36,647 bases of DNA from Prochlorococcus sp. AG-402-N08 (GTDB lineage Bacteria; Cyanobacteriota; Cyanobacteriia; PCC-6307; Cyanobiaceae). Location: NCBI GenBank assembly GCA_003216535.1, contig QCIS01000013.1, forward strand, positions 1 to 36,647, written 5' to 3'. The position numbers and the translations under genes were made by a program. This document shows, piece after piece, positions 13,822 through 22,959 of this stretch. How positions within the stretch are numbered: the first letter of the stretch is position 1; each line of letters opens with the position of its first letter. Below the pieces are notes generated by a model. It ran no database searches, was not told where the DNA came from, and saw only the letters and a program-made list of their open reading frames with translations.

Positions 13822-15347
13822 TTTAGAAATGATTTGAGATTTAAATGTTTGTGATATTCATTCGCAAGATTATTAATAATGGATTCTCTTTTCTTTTTAT
13901 AAGAAATTGATTTTTTATTTAATATTGGTAGATTTCTACTCTTCCTTATTAAATTAATATATTGGTCTCTCCAACTGTCATTTTCAAAGATCCCATGTAT
14001 GTATGTTCCTGCAATAGTTCCGCCTTTATAATTTTCTTTGTACCAACCTAGATCTAAATCTTTAAAGATATGATTAATCTTTAATGAACTTTGCCTTTCA
14101 TCCAACACAGTTTGACCATTATGAATTTCAAATCCATTAATTTCTGATTGGCATGGCCATCTAGATTCAGTGTTGATTTGACGTGTTAATTTTTTTTCAA
14201 AAAAAGTTGTTTTTAATGGTAGTAATCCAATTCCTTTAATTTTTTGTTCAGAATAATTTTTGGAACCCTCTTTTAAATAAGGATCTTCAAGTGTTGTTCC
14301 TAACATTTGCAAACCTCCACATATTCCAATAATATTGCCTTTGTTATTTGAATATTCCCTTATATCTTGAGATAAGCCAGAATCTTCAAGAAATATTTGA
14401 TCTTTAATCGTTTGTTTGCTGCCCGGTAAAATAATGAAGTCATACTTACTCAGGTTTTGTGATTCTTTAATCCATTCAATTAAAATTGTTTCTTCATTTT
14501 CTAATGGATCAAAATCTGAGAAATTACTTATAGATGGAAATTTTATTATCCCAACTTTGATATCAGGATTTGTGAAAAGTGATTTTTTTTCTAATAAATC
14601 TAAAGAATCCTCTGGAGGAAATGAATCATTTAACCATGGAATAATTCCAATAACAGGTATTTGAGTTTTTTTCTCAATCCATTTTTTACCTTCTTCAAAT
14701 AATGAAAGGTCTCCTCTGAATCTATTTATGATTATTCCCTTAATAAGTTTCTTTTCTTCAGGCTTCATTAATTCAAGAGTACCAATTATTTGTGCAAACA
14801 CGCCTCCCCTTTCAATATCAGTAACTAATACGCAATTTGCATTTAAATATTTTGCAACTCTTAAATTAGTAAGGTCTCTATGAATTAAATTCATTTCTAC
14901 GGGACTGCCAGCACCTTCGATAATTAAACGGCAATTCGGATTCCCTTCGTAAATAGACTTTAAACTTTTTTTAATTACTTCCCAGCCAGGAATAAACCAA
15001 TCTTTATAGTAATTTTTTGCAGTTGTGATCCCTATGCTTTTGCCAAGGTGAATCACCTCGCTTATTGAGTTTCCTTGTGGCTTTAATAAAATGGGATTCA
15101 TCTCTGCAGAGGGATTAATACCACAAGCAAAAGCTTGAAGTGCTTGTGAATATGCCATCTCTCCACCTTCCCAATCAACCCAAGCGTTGTTACTCATATT
15201 TTGTCCTTTAAAAGGTATTGGTTCTTCCCCTAAATTTTTAAGAATCCTGCAAATAGCAGTAACAGTTAAAGATTTTCCTGCTCCACTGGAAGTGCCTAGG
15301 ACCATTATTGGTTTCTTTATTTCATGTAATTTTGCTTCTAACTCCAT
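13818..15347 (-). CDS. cobQ: adenosylcobyric acid synthase (cobyric acid synthase)
   Basis: A 509-aa cytoplasmic amidotransferase that amidates four side chains of the corrin ring in (pseudo)cobalamin synthesis, using ATP and glutamine. The N-terminal dethiobiotin-synthase-like domain has the P-loop GTSSGAGKSLT (residues 18-28) and the conserved KGQNMSNNAWV and EGAGSPVEMNL segments. The C-terminal class I glutaminase domain has the nucleophile in IIGICGGLQMLG and the catalytic His in GTYIHGIF. Length fits the family (about 490-510). It overlaps the [2Fe-2S] gene by four bases at its 3' end and diverges from maf. Confidence 0.97.
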   Translation of the reverse strand: MELEAKLHEIKKPIMVLGTSSGAGKSLTVTAICRILKNLGEEPIPFKGQNMSNNAWVDWEGGEMAYSQALQAFACGINPSAEMNPILLKPQGNSISEVIHLGKSIGITTAKNYYKDWFIPGWEVIKKSLKSIYEGNPNCRLIIEGAGSPVEMNLIHRDLTNLRVAKYLNANCVLVTDIERGGVFAQIIGTLELMKPEEKKLIKGIIINRFRGDLSLFEEGKKWIEKKTQIPVIGIIPWLNDSFPPEDSLDLLEKKSLFTNPDIKVGIIKFPSISNFSDFDPLENEETILIEWIKESQNLSKYDFIILPGSKQTIKDQIFLEDSGLSQDIREYSNNKGNIIGICGGLQMLGTTLEDPYLKEGSKNYSEQKIKGIGLLPLKTTFFEKKLTRQINTESRWPCQSEINGFEIHNGQTVLDERQSSLKINHIFKDLDLGWYKENYKGGTIAGTYIHGIFENDSWRDQYINLIRKSRNLPILNKKSISYKKKRESIINNLANEYHKHLNLKSFLN

Positions 15348-15413
15348 TAGTAATTTATATTAATTTTAAAATTTATTAATTATTAAATTGAATTATAATT
15401 TGGTAAAAAATTT

Positions 15414-16025
15414 GTGTTAATTCTAGCTTCTGCTTCTCAATCTAGAAAGAAATTACTAGAAAATTGTCAAATTGAATTTATCCAAATATCAAGTGACTTT
15501 GATGAAACTACTATTCAAGAAAAGAATATATTTAATTTAGCTTTGGAATTATCTTTTCAAAAGGCTAATAGTTTATCTGAAAATATTCAAAACATATCAT
15601 TGCCGAAAGAATTTAACTATGGTCCTTTGGAAATACTTGGTTGCGATTCAATTTTTGAATTTAAAGGAGAAGCTTATGGAAAACCATCTAACAAAGAGGA
15701 GGCATTTATTAGATGGAAAAAAATGTCTGGAGAATTTGGATTTTTACATACTGGTCATACTCTAATAATTGGGAATTTTGATTCAACTTCCAAAATTTTT
15801 GAAATCGCTCAAATAATAAAAAAAACGGTAAGTTCCAAAGTTTATTTTTCTAATTTGGAAGATTGGGAAATCAAGAGTTATGTAGATACAAATGAACCTT
15901 TATATTGCGCCGGAGGATTTGCCTTGGAAGGTATAGGTGGTAAATACATAGAAAAAATAGAGGGTTGTTTCAGTAATGTAATGGGTTTAAGTCTGCCATG
16001 GCTCAGAGGAAATTTATATAGATAA
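15414..16025 (+). CDS. maf: Maf-family nucleotide pyrophosphatase
   Basis: A 203-aa cytoplasmic house-cleaning enzyme that hydrolyses non-canonical or excess nucleoside triphosphates. The start GTG at 15414 gives the signature opening [18 protein letters not shown], matching LASaSprR-eLL of Maf. [41 protein letters not shown] and the late [21 protein letters not shown]...GLSL segments are conserved. The length is normal (about 190-205). It diverges from cobQ over 66 bases and converges on psbC with a shared terminator. Confidence 0.95.
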   Translation: MLILASASQSRKKLLENCQIEFIQISSDFDETTIQEKNIFNLALELSFQKANSLSENIQNISLPKEFNYGPLEILGCDSIFEFKGEAYGKPSNKEEAFIRWKKMSGEFGFLHTGHTLIIGNFDSTSKIFEIAQIIKKTVSSKVYFSNLEDWEIKSYVDTNEPLYCAGGFALEGIGGKYIEKIEGCFSNVMGLSLPWLRGNLYR

Positions 16026-16035
16026 TAAAATTGAG

Positions 16036-16070
16036 CAAAAAAAAACCCTATCAAAAGATAGGGCTTTTTT
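16036..16070. terminator. bidirectional terminator between maf and psbC
   Basis: CCCTATC (16046-16052) pairs with GATAGGG (16057-16063) over loop AAAA, with a T-run to the right and an A-run of nine or so on the left. It can therefore end transcription from maf (plus) and from psbDC (minus). Confidence 0.9.
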
Positions 16071-16085
16071 ATAAGAGATAGAAAA

Positions 16086-17468
16086 TTAATCTAAATCAGG
16101 CATTTCTAGAGCTGGTTCACTCTTTCTGTCGATTCCTTTTTCGAAACCAGCAGCGGCTGCTCTAGCACGTCCAGCATGCCAAAGATGACCAATGAATGTA
16201 AACCATCCTAGGAAGAATTGAGCTGCAGCTAACCATTGTCTTAAGTTAACGAAGTTAACAGCATTAGGCTCTGTAATGATTCCACCAACAGAGTTGATAG
16301 AAGCGTTTGGAGCATGAGTCATATATTCAGCTGCTCTTCTTACCTGCCAAGGCTGAATATCATTTTGGATTTTCTCAAGACTCAATCCATTAGGTCCTCT
16401 TAAAGGCTCTAACCATGGCCCTCTGAAATCCCAAAATCTCATTGTTTCACCACCAAATATAATTTCACCAGTAGGAGATCTCATGAGATACTTACCTAGA
16501 CCTGTTGGTCCCATTGTTGAACCTACGTTAGCTCCAATTCTTTGATCTCTCACTAGGAAAGTAAAGCTTTGAGCCTGTGAAGCTTCAGCATTTGTTGGGC
16601 CATAAAACTCTGAAGGGTAAGCAGTGTTGTTAAACCAGATGAAAGTTGAAGCAATAAAACTTGCTACACAAATTCCACCAAGAGCGTAACTTAATAGTCC
16701 TTCACCATTCCAGATAAAAGCTCTTCTTGCCCATCCAAAAGGTTTGGTAAAGATATGGAATATTCCTCCAATAATTGCAGTAATACCCACGTAAACATGT
16801 CCACCAACAATATCTTCAATGGAGTTAACACCGATTATTGAACCAGCACCTCCCCATGGAGATCTAAATAGATAACCAAGAATAACTCTTGGATCTAAGG
16901 TTGGGTTAACAAGTCTGACTTCACCACCTCCAGGTGCCCATGTGTCATATGCACCGCCAATAAAACACCAGTTTACTGACCATGCTAAAGCACCTACACC
17001 GAGAACAATCAAATGATATCCGAGGATATTTGTCATTTGATTTTTATCTCTCCAATCGGTTGAGAAAAATGGAAAATCTTCTTCAAGTTTTTCTGGACCT
17101 GCTAATGAATGGTAAATACCACCGAAACCAAGTACAGCTGAAGCTATCAAGTGAACCACGCCTGCCTGGAAGAAAGGCATGATATCAGTAACTTCACCAC
17201 CTGGGCCTATTCCATAGCCAAACATTGCAACGTGTGGCATACAGATTAAACCTTGCTCCCACATTGGTTTATCAAAAGTAAAATGATTAACCTCAAAGAG
17301 CATCATTGCTCCCGCCCAAAAGACGATTAGTCCAGAGTGAGCAATGTGAGCTCCTAATAAACGTCCAGATAAATTGATTAATCTAGCGTTACCTACATAC
17401 CAGGCATAACCAGTTTCCTCAATACTTTGGTTTGGAGCTCTTAATAAATTATTAAAGGGCGTTTCCAC
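16086..17468 (-). CDS. psbC: photosystem II CP43 chlorophyll-binding protein
   Basis: A 460-aa thylakoid inner antenna of photosystem II with six membrane helices and a large lumenal loop E. I start it at GTG 17468, giving [30 protein letters not shown], the standard CP43 opening. A longer frame from ATG at 17495 exists, but a GAGGAGG Shine-Dalgarno lies nine bases before the GTG, and the GTG start overlaps psbD by 17 bases as in other oxygenic phototrophs. Chlorophyll-ligand histidines appear in [24 protein letters not shown] and [23 protein letters not shown]. It lacks nothing expected. Confidence 0.98.
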   Translation of the reverse strand: METPFNNLLRAPNQSIEETGYAWYVGNARLINLSGRLLGAHIAHSGLIVFWAGAMMLFEVNHFTFDKPMWEQGLICMPHVAMFGYGIGPGGEVTDIMPFFQAGVVHLIASAVLGFGGIYHSLAGPEKLEEDFPFFSTDWRDKNQMTNILGYHLIVLGVGALAWSVNWCFIGGAYDTWAPGGGEVRLVNPTLDPRVILGYLFRSPWGGAGSIIGVNSIEDIVGGHVYVGITAIIGGIFHIFTKPFGWARRAFIWNGEGLLSYALGGICVASFIASTFIWFNNTAYPSEFYGPTNAEASQAQSFTFLVRDQRIGANVGSTMGPTGLGKYLMRSPTGEIIFGGETMRFWDFRGPWLEPLRGPNGLSLEKIQNDIQPWQVRRAAEYMTHAPNASINSVGGIITEPNAVNFVNLRQWLAAAQFFLGWFTFIGHLWHAGRARAAAAGFEKGIDRKSEPALEMPDLD

Positions 17469-18528
17469 GTGGAAGAACCTCCTCAGGGAATACAAAGTTT
17501 TCGTGTGGTTGATCCACAGAAGACATCCATGCTCGCATACCTTCGTTCAAAAGTATATTTTTTGTATAGAAAGTTTCAAATTCTGGATCTTCTGCTGCAC
17601 GGATTTCTTGGCTTACGAAATCATAAGCTCTTAAGTTAAGTGCTAAGCCGACAATACCTATTGAAGATGTCCACATACCCATAACAGGTACAAATAGCAT
17701 CAAGAAATGTAAGAAACGCTTGTTTGAGAAAGCAATACCGAAGATTTGACTCCAGAATCTATTCGCTGTAATCATTGAATAAGTTTCTTCTTCTTGAGTT
17801 GGGTCAAAAGCTCTAAATGTTGAACTTTGAACCTTACCATCTGTATAAATACTTGTATCTTCATACAAAGTATTTTGTACTGTAGCTCCGTGAATAGCGC
17901 AAAGTAGAGCACCACCAAGAATTCCAGCAACACCCATCATGTGAAATGGATTTAAAGTGATATTGTGAAAACCTTGAATGAACAGGATGTAACGGAAGAT
18001 TGCTGCAACACCGAATGAAGGTGCGAAGAACCAACTATGCTGTCCTAAAGGATAGATAAGGAAAATACTTGTGAAAACTGCAATTACTGCTGAGAAAGCT
18101 AATGCATTGTATGGTCTAATTCCAACAAGGCCAGCAATTTCAAACTGACGAAGCATAAAACCAATAAGGCCAAATACTCCATGTAATGCAACAAAGTTCC
18201 AAAGACCACCAAGTTGTAGCCACCTTACGAAACTACCTTGGGCCTCTGGACCCCATAAAAATAGAAGACTGTGTCCCATGGCATCTCCAGGGGTACTTAC
18301 AGCTGCTGTTAAAAAGTTACAACCTTCAAGGTATGAGCTTGCAACTCCGTGTGTGTACCATGAGGTAACAAATGTTGTTCCGACGAACCAACCGCCTATA
18401 GCAAGATATGCACAAGGAAGTAGAAGTAGTCCGGACCAACCAATAAATACAAAGCGGTCGCGCTTCAACCAATCATCGAGGACATCAAACCATCCTCTTT
18501 GTGGGGCGCTACCAACTGCGATCGTCAT
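17452..18528 (-). CDS. psbD: photosystem II D2 reaction centre protein
   Basis: A 358-aa thylakoid protein forming the photosystem II reaction centre with D1; it binds P680, pheophytin, the non-heme iron and plastoquinone QA. Typical segments are [48 protein letters not shown], the iron/QA region [20 protein letters not shown], and the conserved C-terminal [19 protein letters not shown]. It is the first gene of the psbDC operon, overlapping psbC by 17 bases. The start is ATG at 18528 and a promoter is visible upstream. Expect strong, light-dependent expression from knowledge of the gene; the sequence only shows the promoter. Confidence 0.99.
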   Translation of the reverse strand: MTIAVGSAPQRGWFDVLDDWLKRDRFVFIGWSGLLLLPCAYLAIGGWFVGTTFVTSWYTHGVASSYLEGCNFLTAAVSTPGDAMGHSLLFLWGPEAQGSFVRWLQLGGLWNFVALHGVFGLIGFMLRQFEIAGLVGIRPYNALAFSAVIAVFTSIFLIYPLGQHSWFFAPSFGVAAIFRYILFIQGFHNITLNPFHMMGVAGILGGALLCAIHGATVQNTLYEDTSIYTDGKVQSSTFRAFDPTQEEETYSMITANRFWSQIFGIAFSNKRFLHFLMLFVPVMGMWTSSIGIVGLALNLRAYDFVSQEIRAAEDPEFETFYTKNILLNEGMRAWMSSVDQPHENFVFPEEVLPRGNAL

Positions 18529-18592
18529 GAGAAATCGTTTTTAGCTTCGGGATACGCAGTGACTGTAACAAAGATTGAGAGTAATGTGGGGA

Positions 18593-18622
18593 AATATATG
18601 TATATCTGAAATGCCTTGTAAA
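18593..18622 (-). promoter_or_regulatory. sigma70-type promoter for psbD-psbC
   Basis: On the minus strand TTTACA (18622-18617) and TATATT (18598-18593) are separated by 18 bases. The predicted transcription start is near 18586, leaving a leader of about 58 nt. The -10 core is close to consensus and the -35 to TTGACA. Confidence 0.55.
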
Positions 18623-18712
18623 GCTTTCCTGACTTTTTTATTAAAAATTAGGTAAGAATACTCCCTTAGTTTGTTAAATTATCTGAATTAGGATCTAAAA
18701 AAATAAAAAAAA

Positions 18713-19270
18713 ATGAACTCAGACCTCAAGTCATTCGATAAGATCGAACAGAAAATTGGTGGATCAAGAAAAATTTCTAATTATATTATTGGTGGAATGC
18801 TAACTATTGGAGGAATTGGTTTCCTTTTGGCCTCTATTTCTAGCTACACAGGAAGAGATCTATTGCCTTTGGGTAATCCTTCAACTTTATTGTTTATTCC
18901 TCAAGGAATAATAATGGGAGCATATGGAATAATAGCCAATTTATTAAATTTTTATTTATGGTATTTGGTTTATATTAACTTTGGTTCAGGAATTAATACT
19001 TTTGATAAATCATCAAAATCAATAGAAATAAAAAGAAAAGGTTTGTTTAAAGATATTGAAGTTAAATTTAATTTTGATGAAATTAAATCAGTTAAGTTAG
19101 ATATAAGTGAGGGATTTAATCCTAGAAGAAGAATTGCTTTAGTACTGAAGGGTAGAAAAAAACCTCTCCCTTTAAGCGGAGCAGGTGAACTTAAACCGCT
19201 ACTTCAAGTAGAAGAAGAAGGAGCTCGTCTGGCTAAGTTTTTAAATGTTAATTTGGAGGGTTTAAGATAA
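18713..19270 (+). CDS. ycf4: photosystem I assembly protein Ycf4
   Basis: A 185-aa thylakoid membrane protein that helps assemble photosystem I. Two adjacent membrane helices are seen (about 25-47 and 62-88), followed by a cytosolic domain with RKGLFKDIEVKFNFDEIKSVKLDISEGFNPRRRIALVLKGRKKPLPLSGAGELKPLLQVEEEGARLAKFL, the conserved Ycf4 C-terminal signature. The length is normal. It diverges from psbD, placing assembly of both photosystems back to back. Its last codons carry the GGAGGG ribosome site of the next gene, so the two are probably translationally coupled. Confidence 0.96.
   Translation: MNSDLKSFDKIEQKIGGSRKISNYIIGGMLTIGGIGFLLASISSYTGRDLLPLGNPSTLLFIPQGIIMGAYGIIANLLNFYLWYLVYINFGSGINTFDKSSKSIEIKRKGLFKDIEVKFNFDEIKSVKLDISEGFNPRRRIALVLKGRKKPLPLSGAGELKPLLQVEEEGARLAKFLNVNLEGLR
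19255..19260 (+). promoter_or_regulatory. ribosome binding site that points to an AUA start
   Basis: GGAGGG lies inside the end of ycf4, six bases before an ATA codon at 19267 that opens the cyclophilin frame. No other gene start is near, so it decides the start choice for the following gene. Confidence 0.5.
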
Positions 19271-19923
19271 AAAAAAAATATTTTTTAAAAACTTTCTCTT
19301 TAGTTCAAGTTTTGTTTTTGGTTCAAGCTTGTAGTTTTAAGCATGAGATTGATTCAAATTATTACTGTCAAAAACTTAAATTTAGTTGTATTCAAAGTAA
19401 CAAAATAATTTATTTTAAAACTTCAAAAGGTGATTTTGAGGTTAAATTATTTGGTGAAGATAACCCAGTAACAGTATCAAACTTTCTGGAAAACATAGAC
19501 AATAATATTTATGAAAATCAAAAATTTTATAAAATAATAAATTATCCGCAAATAAGTTTTATACATGGAGGTGTTAATCCAGAAAATAAACTTTATATTG
19601 ATCGTAATGAAATCCTTAATAAAACAAGTCCATCAATACCTCTAGAAATAAAATTCAAAGAAGAAATTAAACCAAGATATAACTATCAAATAAAAAATCC
19701 TTATGAAACTGAAAATTTAGTTAATACTTTTGAGAGTGGTTCACTCGCTATGGTTAAGAGCGGCAAGAATAAATCTTCATCGACTGAATTTTTTTTTGTA
19801 ACAAGTAAAATACCAGAATTAGATGGAAGATATTCAATTTTTGGAAAGATTATTAAAGGACTAGATGTACTTAAAAAAATCAAGAAAGAAGACTATATCA
19901 AGGCAGTCCAGAGATCTAATTAA
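19267..19923 (+). CDS. cyclophilin-type peptidyl-prolyl isomerase-like lipoprotein, divergent active site
   Basis: About 218 residues from an ATA codon at 19267 (first standard start is TTG at 19312). With the upstream start the N-terminus reads (M)[22 protein letters not shown], a good lipoprotein signal with lipobox LVQA-C; the TTG start would leave too short a signal. The cyclophilin domain follows: [59 protein letters not shown] and [21 protein letters not shown]. Active-site residues differ from canonical cyclophilins: FHR is FYK and the QGG glutamine is His, so catalysis is doubtful. The ATA overlaps the ycf4 stop as ATAA. Probably a periplasmic or thylakoid-lumen chaperone-like lipoprotein; role is inferred. 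Confidence 0.8.
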   Translation: MKKKYFLKTFSLVQVLFLVQACSFKHEIDSNYYCQKLKFSCIQSNKIIYFKTSKGDFEVKLFGEDNPVTVSNFLENIDNNIYENQKFYKIINYPQISFIHGGVNPENKLYIDRNEILNKTSPSIPLEIKFKEEIKPRYNYQIKNPYETENLVNTFESGSLAMVKSGKNKSSSTEFFFVTSKIPELDGRYSIFGKIIKGLDVLKKIKKEDYIKAVQRSN

Positions 19924-20444
19924 ATTTCTAGAGAATATTTGTTTATTTTCAACATTTCTGTATTAACTCCTGAAGAGCGTTTAAGTGCAACCTTACCAGT
20001 TCTTGCTATTTCAAGGATGCCGTATGGCTCTAGTAATTTCTCTAAAGCAACTAACTTCCCAGGATCTCCAACTACCTCGAGAGTTAAAGCCATATCTGAT
20101 ACATCAACAACTTTTGCACGGAAAATCTGAACTATATCAAGGATATTACTCCTGGTGTCTTCTTTCGATGAAACTTTTAGTAACATCAATTCTCTCTCAA
20201 CAGCTGCGAGATTTGTAAAATCTACAACCCCAAGAACATTAAATAACTTATTAAGTTGTTTAGTCATTTGTTGAAGAGTTTCATCATCACCTTCTACTAC
20301 CATTGTTAACCTTGAAATCCCTTTGGATTCTGCAGGTCCTACTGCAAGACTGTCTATGTTGAATCCCCTTCTAGCAAAGAGACCTGAGATTCTACTCAAA
20401 GCTCCTGATTCGTCTTCTACAAGAACTGATAATGTATGTTTCAT
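19920..20444 (-). CDS. ilvN: acetolactate synthase small (regulatory) subunit
   Basis: A 174-aa cytoplasmic subunit that activates and confers valine feedback control on acetohydroxyacid synthase, first step of branched-chain amino acid synthesis. The N-terminal ACT domain is canonical: [53 protein letters not shown]. It continues through [10 protein letters not shown] and the C-terminal domain with [44 protein letters not shown]. The length is that of the long IlvH/IlvN type. Its 3' end overlaps the convergent cyclophilin gene by four bases. The alpha/beta hydrolase gene lies just upstream on the same strand. Confidence 0.97.
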   Translation of the reverse strand: MKHTLSVLVEDESGALSRISGLFARRGFNIDSLAVGPAESKGISRLTMVVEGDDETLQQMTKQLNKLFNVLGVVDFTNLAAVERELMLLKVSSKEDTRSNILDIVQIFRAKVVDVSDMALTLEVVGDPGKLVALEKLLEPYGILEIARTGKVALKRSSGVNTEMLKINKYSLEI

Positions 20445-20456
20445 ATTTTTAAAGGT

Positions 20457-21407
20457 TTATGAATCTCTAATCCATTCATAAGAGATTTTATTGAATACTG
20501 AAGGATCTTCATCATGGATACAATGCCCTGAATTGGATACTATTTTTAATTTTACCCATCTATGGAAATTTGCAATCTTTTTACCAACAAACAAAGGTAT
20601 GAAATTATCTTTTTCTCCCCAAATTAATAAAAAAGGAACTTTTTTTGAGGCGCTTAGTTTTCTCAAAAGGTAAGAAGCTTGAAATTTTTCATCTCTTGAA
20701 GACATTCCAATACACATTGCTCTTAATGATCTAGCTGAAGTTCTCCTTAAAACAGGTTTTGTTACCAAATCTATTAGTTCGCTATCAATATTATCTTTTT
20801 TGAAATAGGCAGAATTTAGTCCCAGTTTTATGATTCCTAATTTGGTTATTAAAAATAAAATAATCTCCAAAGGTAAAAATATAAAAAATATTTTTATGAA
20901 TCCATCTTGAAATTTCTTAAATGATGATTTTTTTGTTATGGACTTTTTATTTTCTTGAATTTGATCTGGCAGGGGCGAAGCAATAACTGTTGCAATTTGA
21001 TCCTCTAATAAAACAGCACAAGTTAAAGCAACTAGTGATCCAAGGGAATTGCCAATAAGAATTACTTTCCTAGAATTCTTTGGTCTTATCACCTGAGCAA
21101 TAAAGTCTTTGACTTGATTACACCAAATCTCATTATTTAATTTTCCAATTTGTCTAATCCCAGGTTGATCTGAATCCCCAAATCCTATTAAATCCAAACA
21201 ATAAGAGGCGCAATTCCTTTTCGCAAAATATTCTAAATTGTTTCTCCAATGTTTTCGACTAGCGCCAAATCCATGGAGAAATATAATTGGAATCTCATTT
21301 TTTTCGCCTGAAACACTCCAGCAAACCTTAAAACCATTCCAATTCCAGTAATTAGGAAAGTTTATATTTTCTTTAAAATTATTATTCATATATTCATAAA
21401 TTTTCAA
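20457..21407 (-). CDS. alpha/beta-fold hydrolase
   Basis: A 316-aa protein of the alpha/beta hydrolase superfamily. The oxyanion segment is IPIIFLHGFGASRKHWRNNL (about residues 40-60), the nucleophile elbow is ILIGNSLGSLVAL (GNSLGS), the acid is in FLLIWGEKDNFIP and the histidine in VSNSGHCIHDEDP. A hydrophobic lid-like segment (FIKIFFIFLPLEIILFLIT) suggests membrane contact or a lipid-like substrate. Related cyanobacterial and plant proteins are often annotated as esterases or pheophytinase-like enzymes, but the substrate is unknown. It lies 12 bases upstream of ilvN on the same strand, diverging from petM. Confidence 0.88.
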   Translation of the reverse strand: MKIYEYMNNNFKENINFPNYWNWNGFKVCWSVSGEKNEIPIIFLHGFGASRKHWRNNLEYFAKRNCASYCLDLIGFGDSDQPGIRQIGKLNNEIWCNQVKDFIAQVIRPKNSRKVILIGNSLGSLVALTCAVLLEDQIATVIASPLPDQIQENKKSITKKSSFKKFQDGFIKIFFIFLPLEIILFLITKLGIIKLGLNSAYFKKDNIDSELIDLVTKPVLRRTSARSLRAMCIGMSSRDEKFQASYLLRKLSASKKVPFLLIWGEKDNFIPLFVGKKIANFHRWVKLKIVSNSGHCIHDEDPSVFNKISYEWIRDS

Positions 21408-21482
21408 GATATTTGCATTATCTACTTTTTTAACAAATAAATGTATATTGAATGTAAATTATAGTAATCATTAAATTTTACT

Positions 21483-21581
21483 ATGGCAAAAGAAATTTTT
21501 AGTATTGCAGCAGTTTTTTGGATACTGATACCAATTGGATTGGTTGGTGGTGCTTTGTTATTAAAGTTTCAGGGAGATTGA
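21483..21581 (+). CDS. petM: cytochrome b6f complex subunit VII (PetM)
   Basis: A 32-aa single-helix protein from ATG at 21483 to TGA at 21581, beginning [20 protein letters not shown] and ending [13 protein letters not shown] after it. The layout (short acidic N-terminus, one membrane helix, KFQGD or KLQGD tail) is the PetM signature. It is a small structural subunit of the thylakoid cytochrome b6f complex. Too short for usual gene-length cut-offs but unmistakable. It diverges from the hydrolase gene and is followed by ycf39 after 57 bases. Confidence 0.96.
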
Positions 21582-21638
21582 TTCTCACGAATACATCACA
21601 TTTTAAGTTATGGTCTAAAAGTTAAGTAAATCTTAAAT

Positions 21639-22601
21639 ATGAAGATTCTTTTAGTAGGAGCAACAGGTACACTTGGAAGACAAATAGCAAAGCAAGCTAT
21701 AGAAGATGGACATGAAGTAAGATGCTTTGTAAGAAACCCAAGAAAAGCTTCCTTTCTACAAGAATGGGGATGTGAACTAACAAAAGGTAATTTATTAAAT
21801 TCTTCTGATATTGAATATGCATTGCAAGATATTGAAGTAGTTATTGATGCAGCGACTAGCAGGCCAGATGATCCTAAAAGTATTTATGAAATAGATTGGG
21901 ATGGAAAACTTAACTTATTCAATGCTTGTGAATCTTTAAATGTAAAAAGGGTAATCTTCCTCTCTATTCTACTAACGGAAAAGTTTAGAAATGTTCCTTT
22001 AATGGACATTAAATTTTGCACTGAAAAACTTCTTGAGAAATCTGATTTAGACTATACAATCTTCAAATGTGCAGCTTTTATGCAAGGAGTTATTGGTCAA
22101 TTCGCTATTCCAATCTTGGATAGTCAAGCAGTATGGATGAGTGGGAATCCAACTAAAATTGCTTATATGAATACTCAAGATATGGCAAAAGTTGTTGTTG
22201 CATCAGTAAATAATCCAAAAACTCACAGAACTTCATTGCCATTAGTAGGTCCTAAAGCATGGGATTCAAACGAAGTTATATCTTTATGTGAAAAATTTAG
22301 TGAAAAAAAGGCGAAGATTTTTAGAGTTTCCCCCTTCTTAATTAGTGTTACTCAAAAAGTAGTTTCCTTTTTCCAAGATTCTTTAAATGTTTCTGAAAGA
22401 TTGGCTTTTGCTGAAGTAACTAGTAGTGGTGAATCATTAGATGCTGATATGAGCAAAACTTACGAAATGTTAGAACTTAAAAAAGAAGATATGACATCAC
22501 TAGAGAGTTATATAAGGGAGTACTATCAACAAATACTTAAAAGATTAAGAGAAATGGAAGCAGATTTAAATATTGAAGAAAAAAAGAGATTACCTTTTTA
22601 A
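21639..22601 (+). CDS. ycf39: Ycf39 atypical short-chain dehydrogenase, photosystem II assembly factor
   Basis: A 320-aa protein with an NAD(P)-binding Rossmann fold: MKILLVGATGTLGRQIAKQAIEDGHEVRCFVRNPRKASFLQEWGCELTKGNLL shows the GATGTLG motif and the following Arg for NADP phosphate. Later blocks VIDAATSRPDDPKSIYEIDWDGKLNLFNACE and ITDTIFKCAAFMQG-like DYTIFKCAAFMQGVIGQFAIPI match Ycf39/HCF244, which with the HLIP proteins helps insert chlorophyll into D1 during photosystem II assembly. No catalytic Tyr-x3-Lys is needed, as it is not a typical dehydrogenase. The long C-terminal helix (YIREYYQQILKRLREMEADL) is typical. It follows petM. Confidence 0.93.
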   Translation: MKILLVGATGTLGRQIAKQAIEDGHEVRCFVRNPRKASFLQEWGCELTKGNLLNSSDIEYALQDIEVVIDAATSRPDDPKSIYEIDWDGKLNLFNACESLNVKRVIFLSILLTEKFRNVPLMDIKFCTEKLLEKSDLDYTIFKCAAFMQGVIGQFAIPILDSQAVWMSGNPTKIAYMNTQDMAKVVVASVNNPKTHRTSLPLVGPKAWDSNEVISLCEKFSEKKAKIFRVSPFLISVTQKVVSFFQDSLNVSERLAFAEVTSSGESLDADMSKTYEMLELKKEDMTSLESYIREYYQQILKRLREMEADLNIEEKKRLPF

Positions 22602-22615
22602 TATTGCAATTTTAG

Positions 22616-22645
22616 ACTTATATAGTATATTTGTACTATATAAGT
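22616..22645. promoter_or_regulatory. perfect 12-bp inverted repeat upstream of a small gene
   Basis: ACTTATATAGTA at 22616-22627 is repeated inverted as TACTATATAAGT at 22634-22645 over a 6-base spacer. It lies 14 bases after the ycf39 stop and ends 10 bases before the ATG at 22656. It covers the likely -10 region (TATAAG or TATAGT), so it could be an operator or a leader hairpin. The lack of a T-run argues against a terminator. Confidence 0.55.
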
Positions 22646-22655
22646 ATTATTGATT

Positions 22656-22868
22656 ATGTCTGTTTCTAAATCTAAAAATCTTGAACGAAAACTAGATAAT
22701 TTTGCAAAAGAGGCAAAAAATGAATTGAATAATGTTTGCGGATCTTCACTATGGGAAAGTCTTGGGTTTATTTTTTTTGATCAATTAGAAGATTCTGAAA
22801 AAATTGCAAAAGCAAATTTTTACTATGGTCAACTTCAGATAATTAATGAAATTAAATTTTCAATTTGA
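22656..22868 (+). CDS. small hypothetical protein (70 aa)
   Basis: A 70-aa soluble protein beginning MSVSKSKNLERKLDNFAKEA with a charged helical first half, then NVCGSSLWESLGFIFFDQLEDSEKIAKANFYYGQLQIINEIKF. I chose ATG at 22656; the frame is open to a TTG two codons upstream. No domain or membrane segment is recognised. It is preceded by a perfect inverted repeat and followed after 91 bases by infA. Small proteins of this size and composition are common in Prochlorococcus; no function can be proposed. Confidence 0.6.
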   Translation: MSVSKSKNLERKLDNFAKEAKNELNNVCGSSLWESLGFIFFDQLEDSEKIAKANFYYGQLQIINEIKFSI

Positions 22869-22959
22869 ATTGAATTTCATTTTTTTCGTATGTAATTTTT
22901 CTTAAATCAATTTTGGCCAATCTTTTTCTGATAATATGAACTTAGTAAAAGATTAATTA

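Noticed and set aside
17469-17495. ATG start of psbC nine codons upstream
   Set aside because: The Shine-Dalgarno and the conserved CP43 N-terminus point to GTG 17468.
18186-18544. Plus-strand ORFs opposite psbD
   Set aside because: They are antisense shadows of a highly conserved gene with no domain content.
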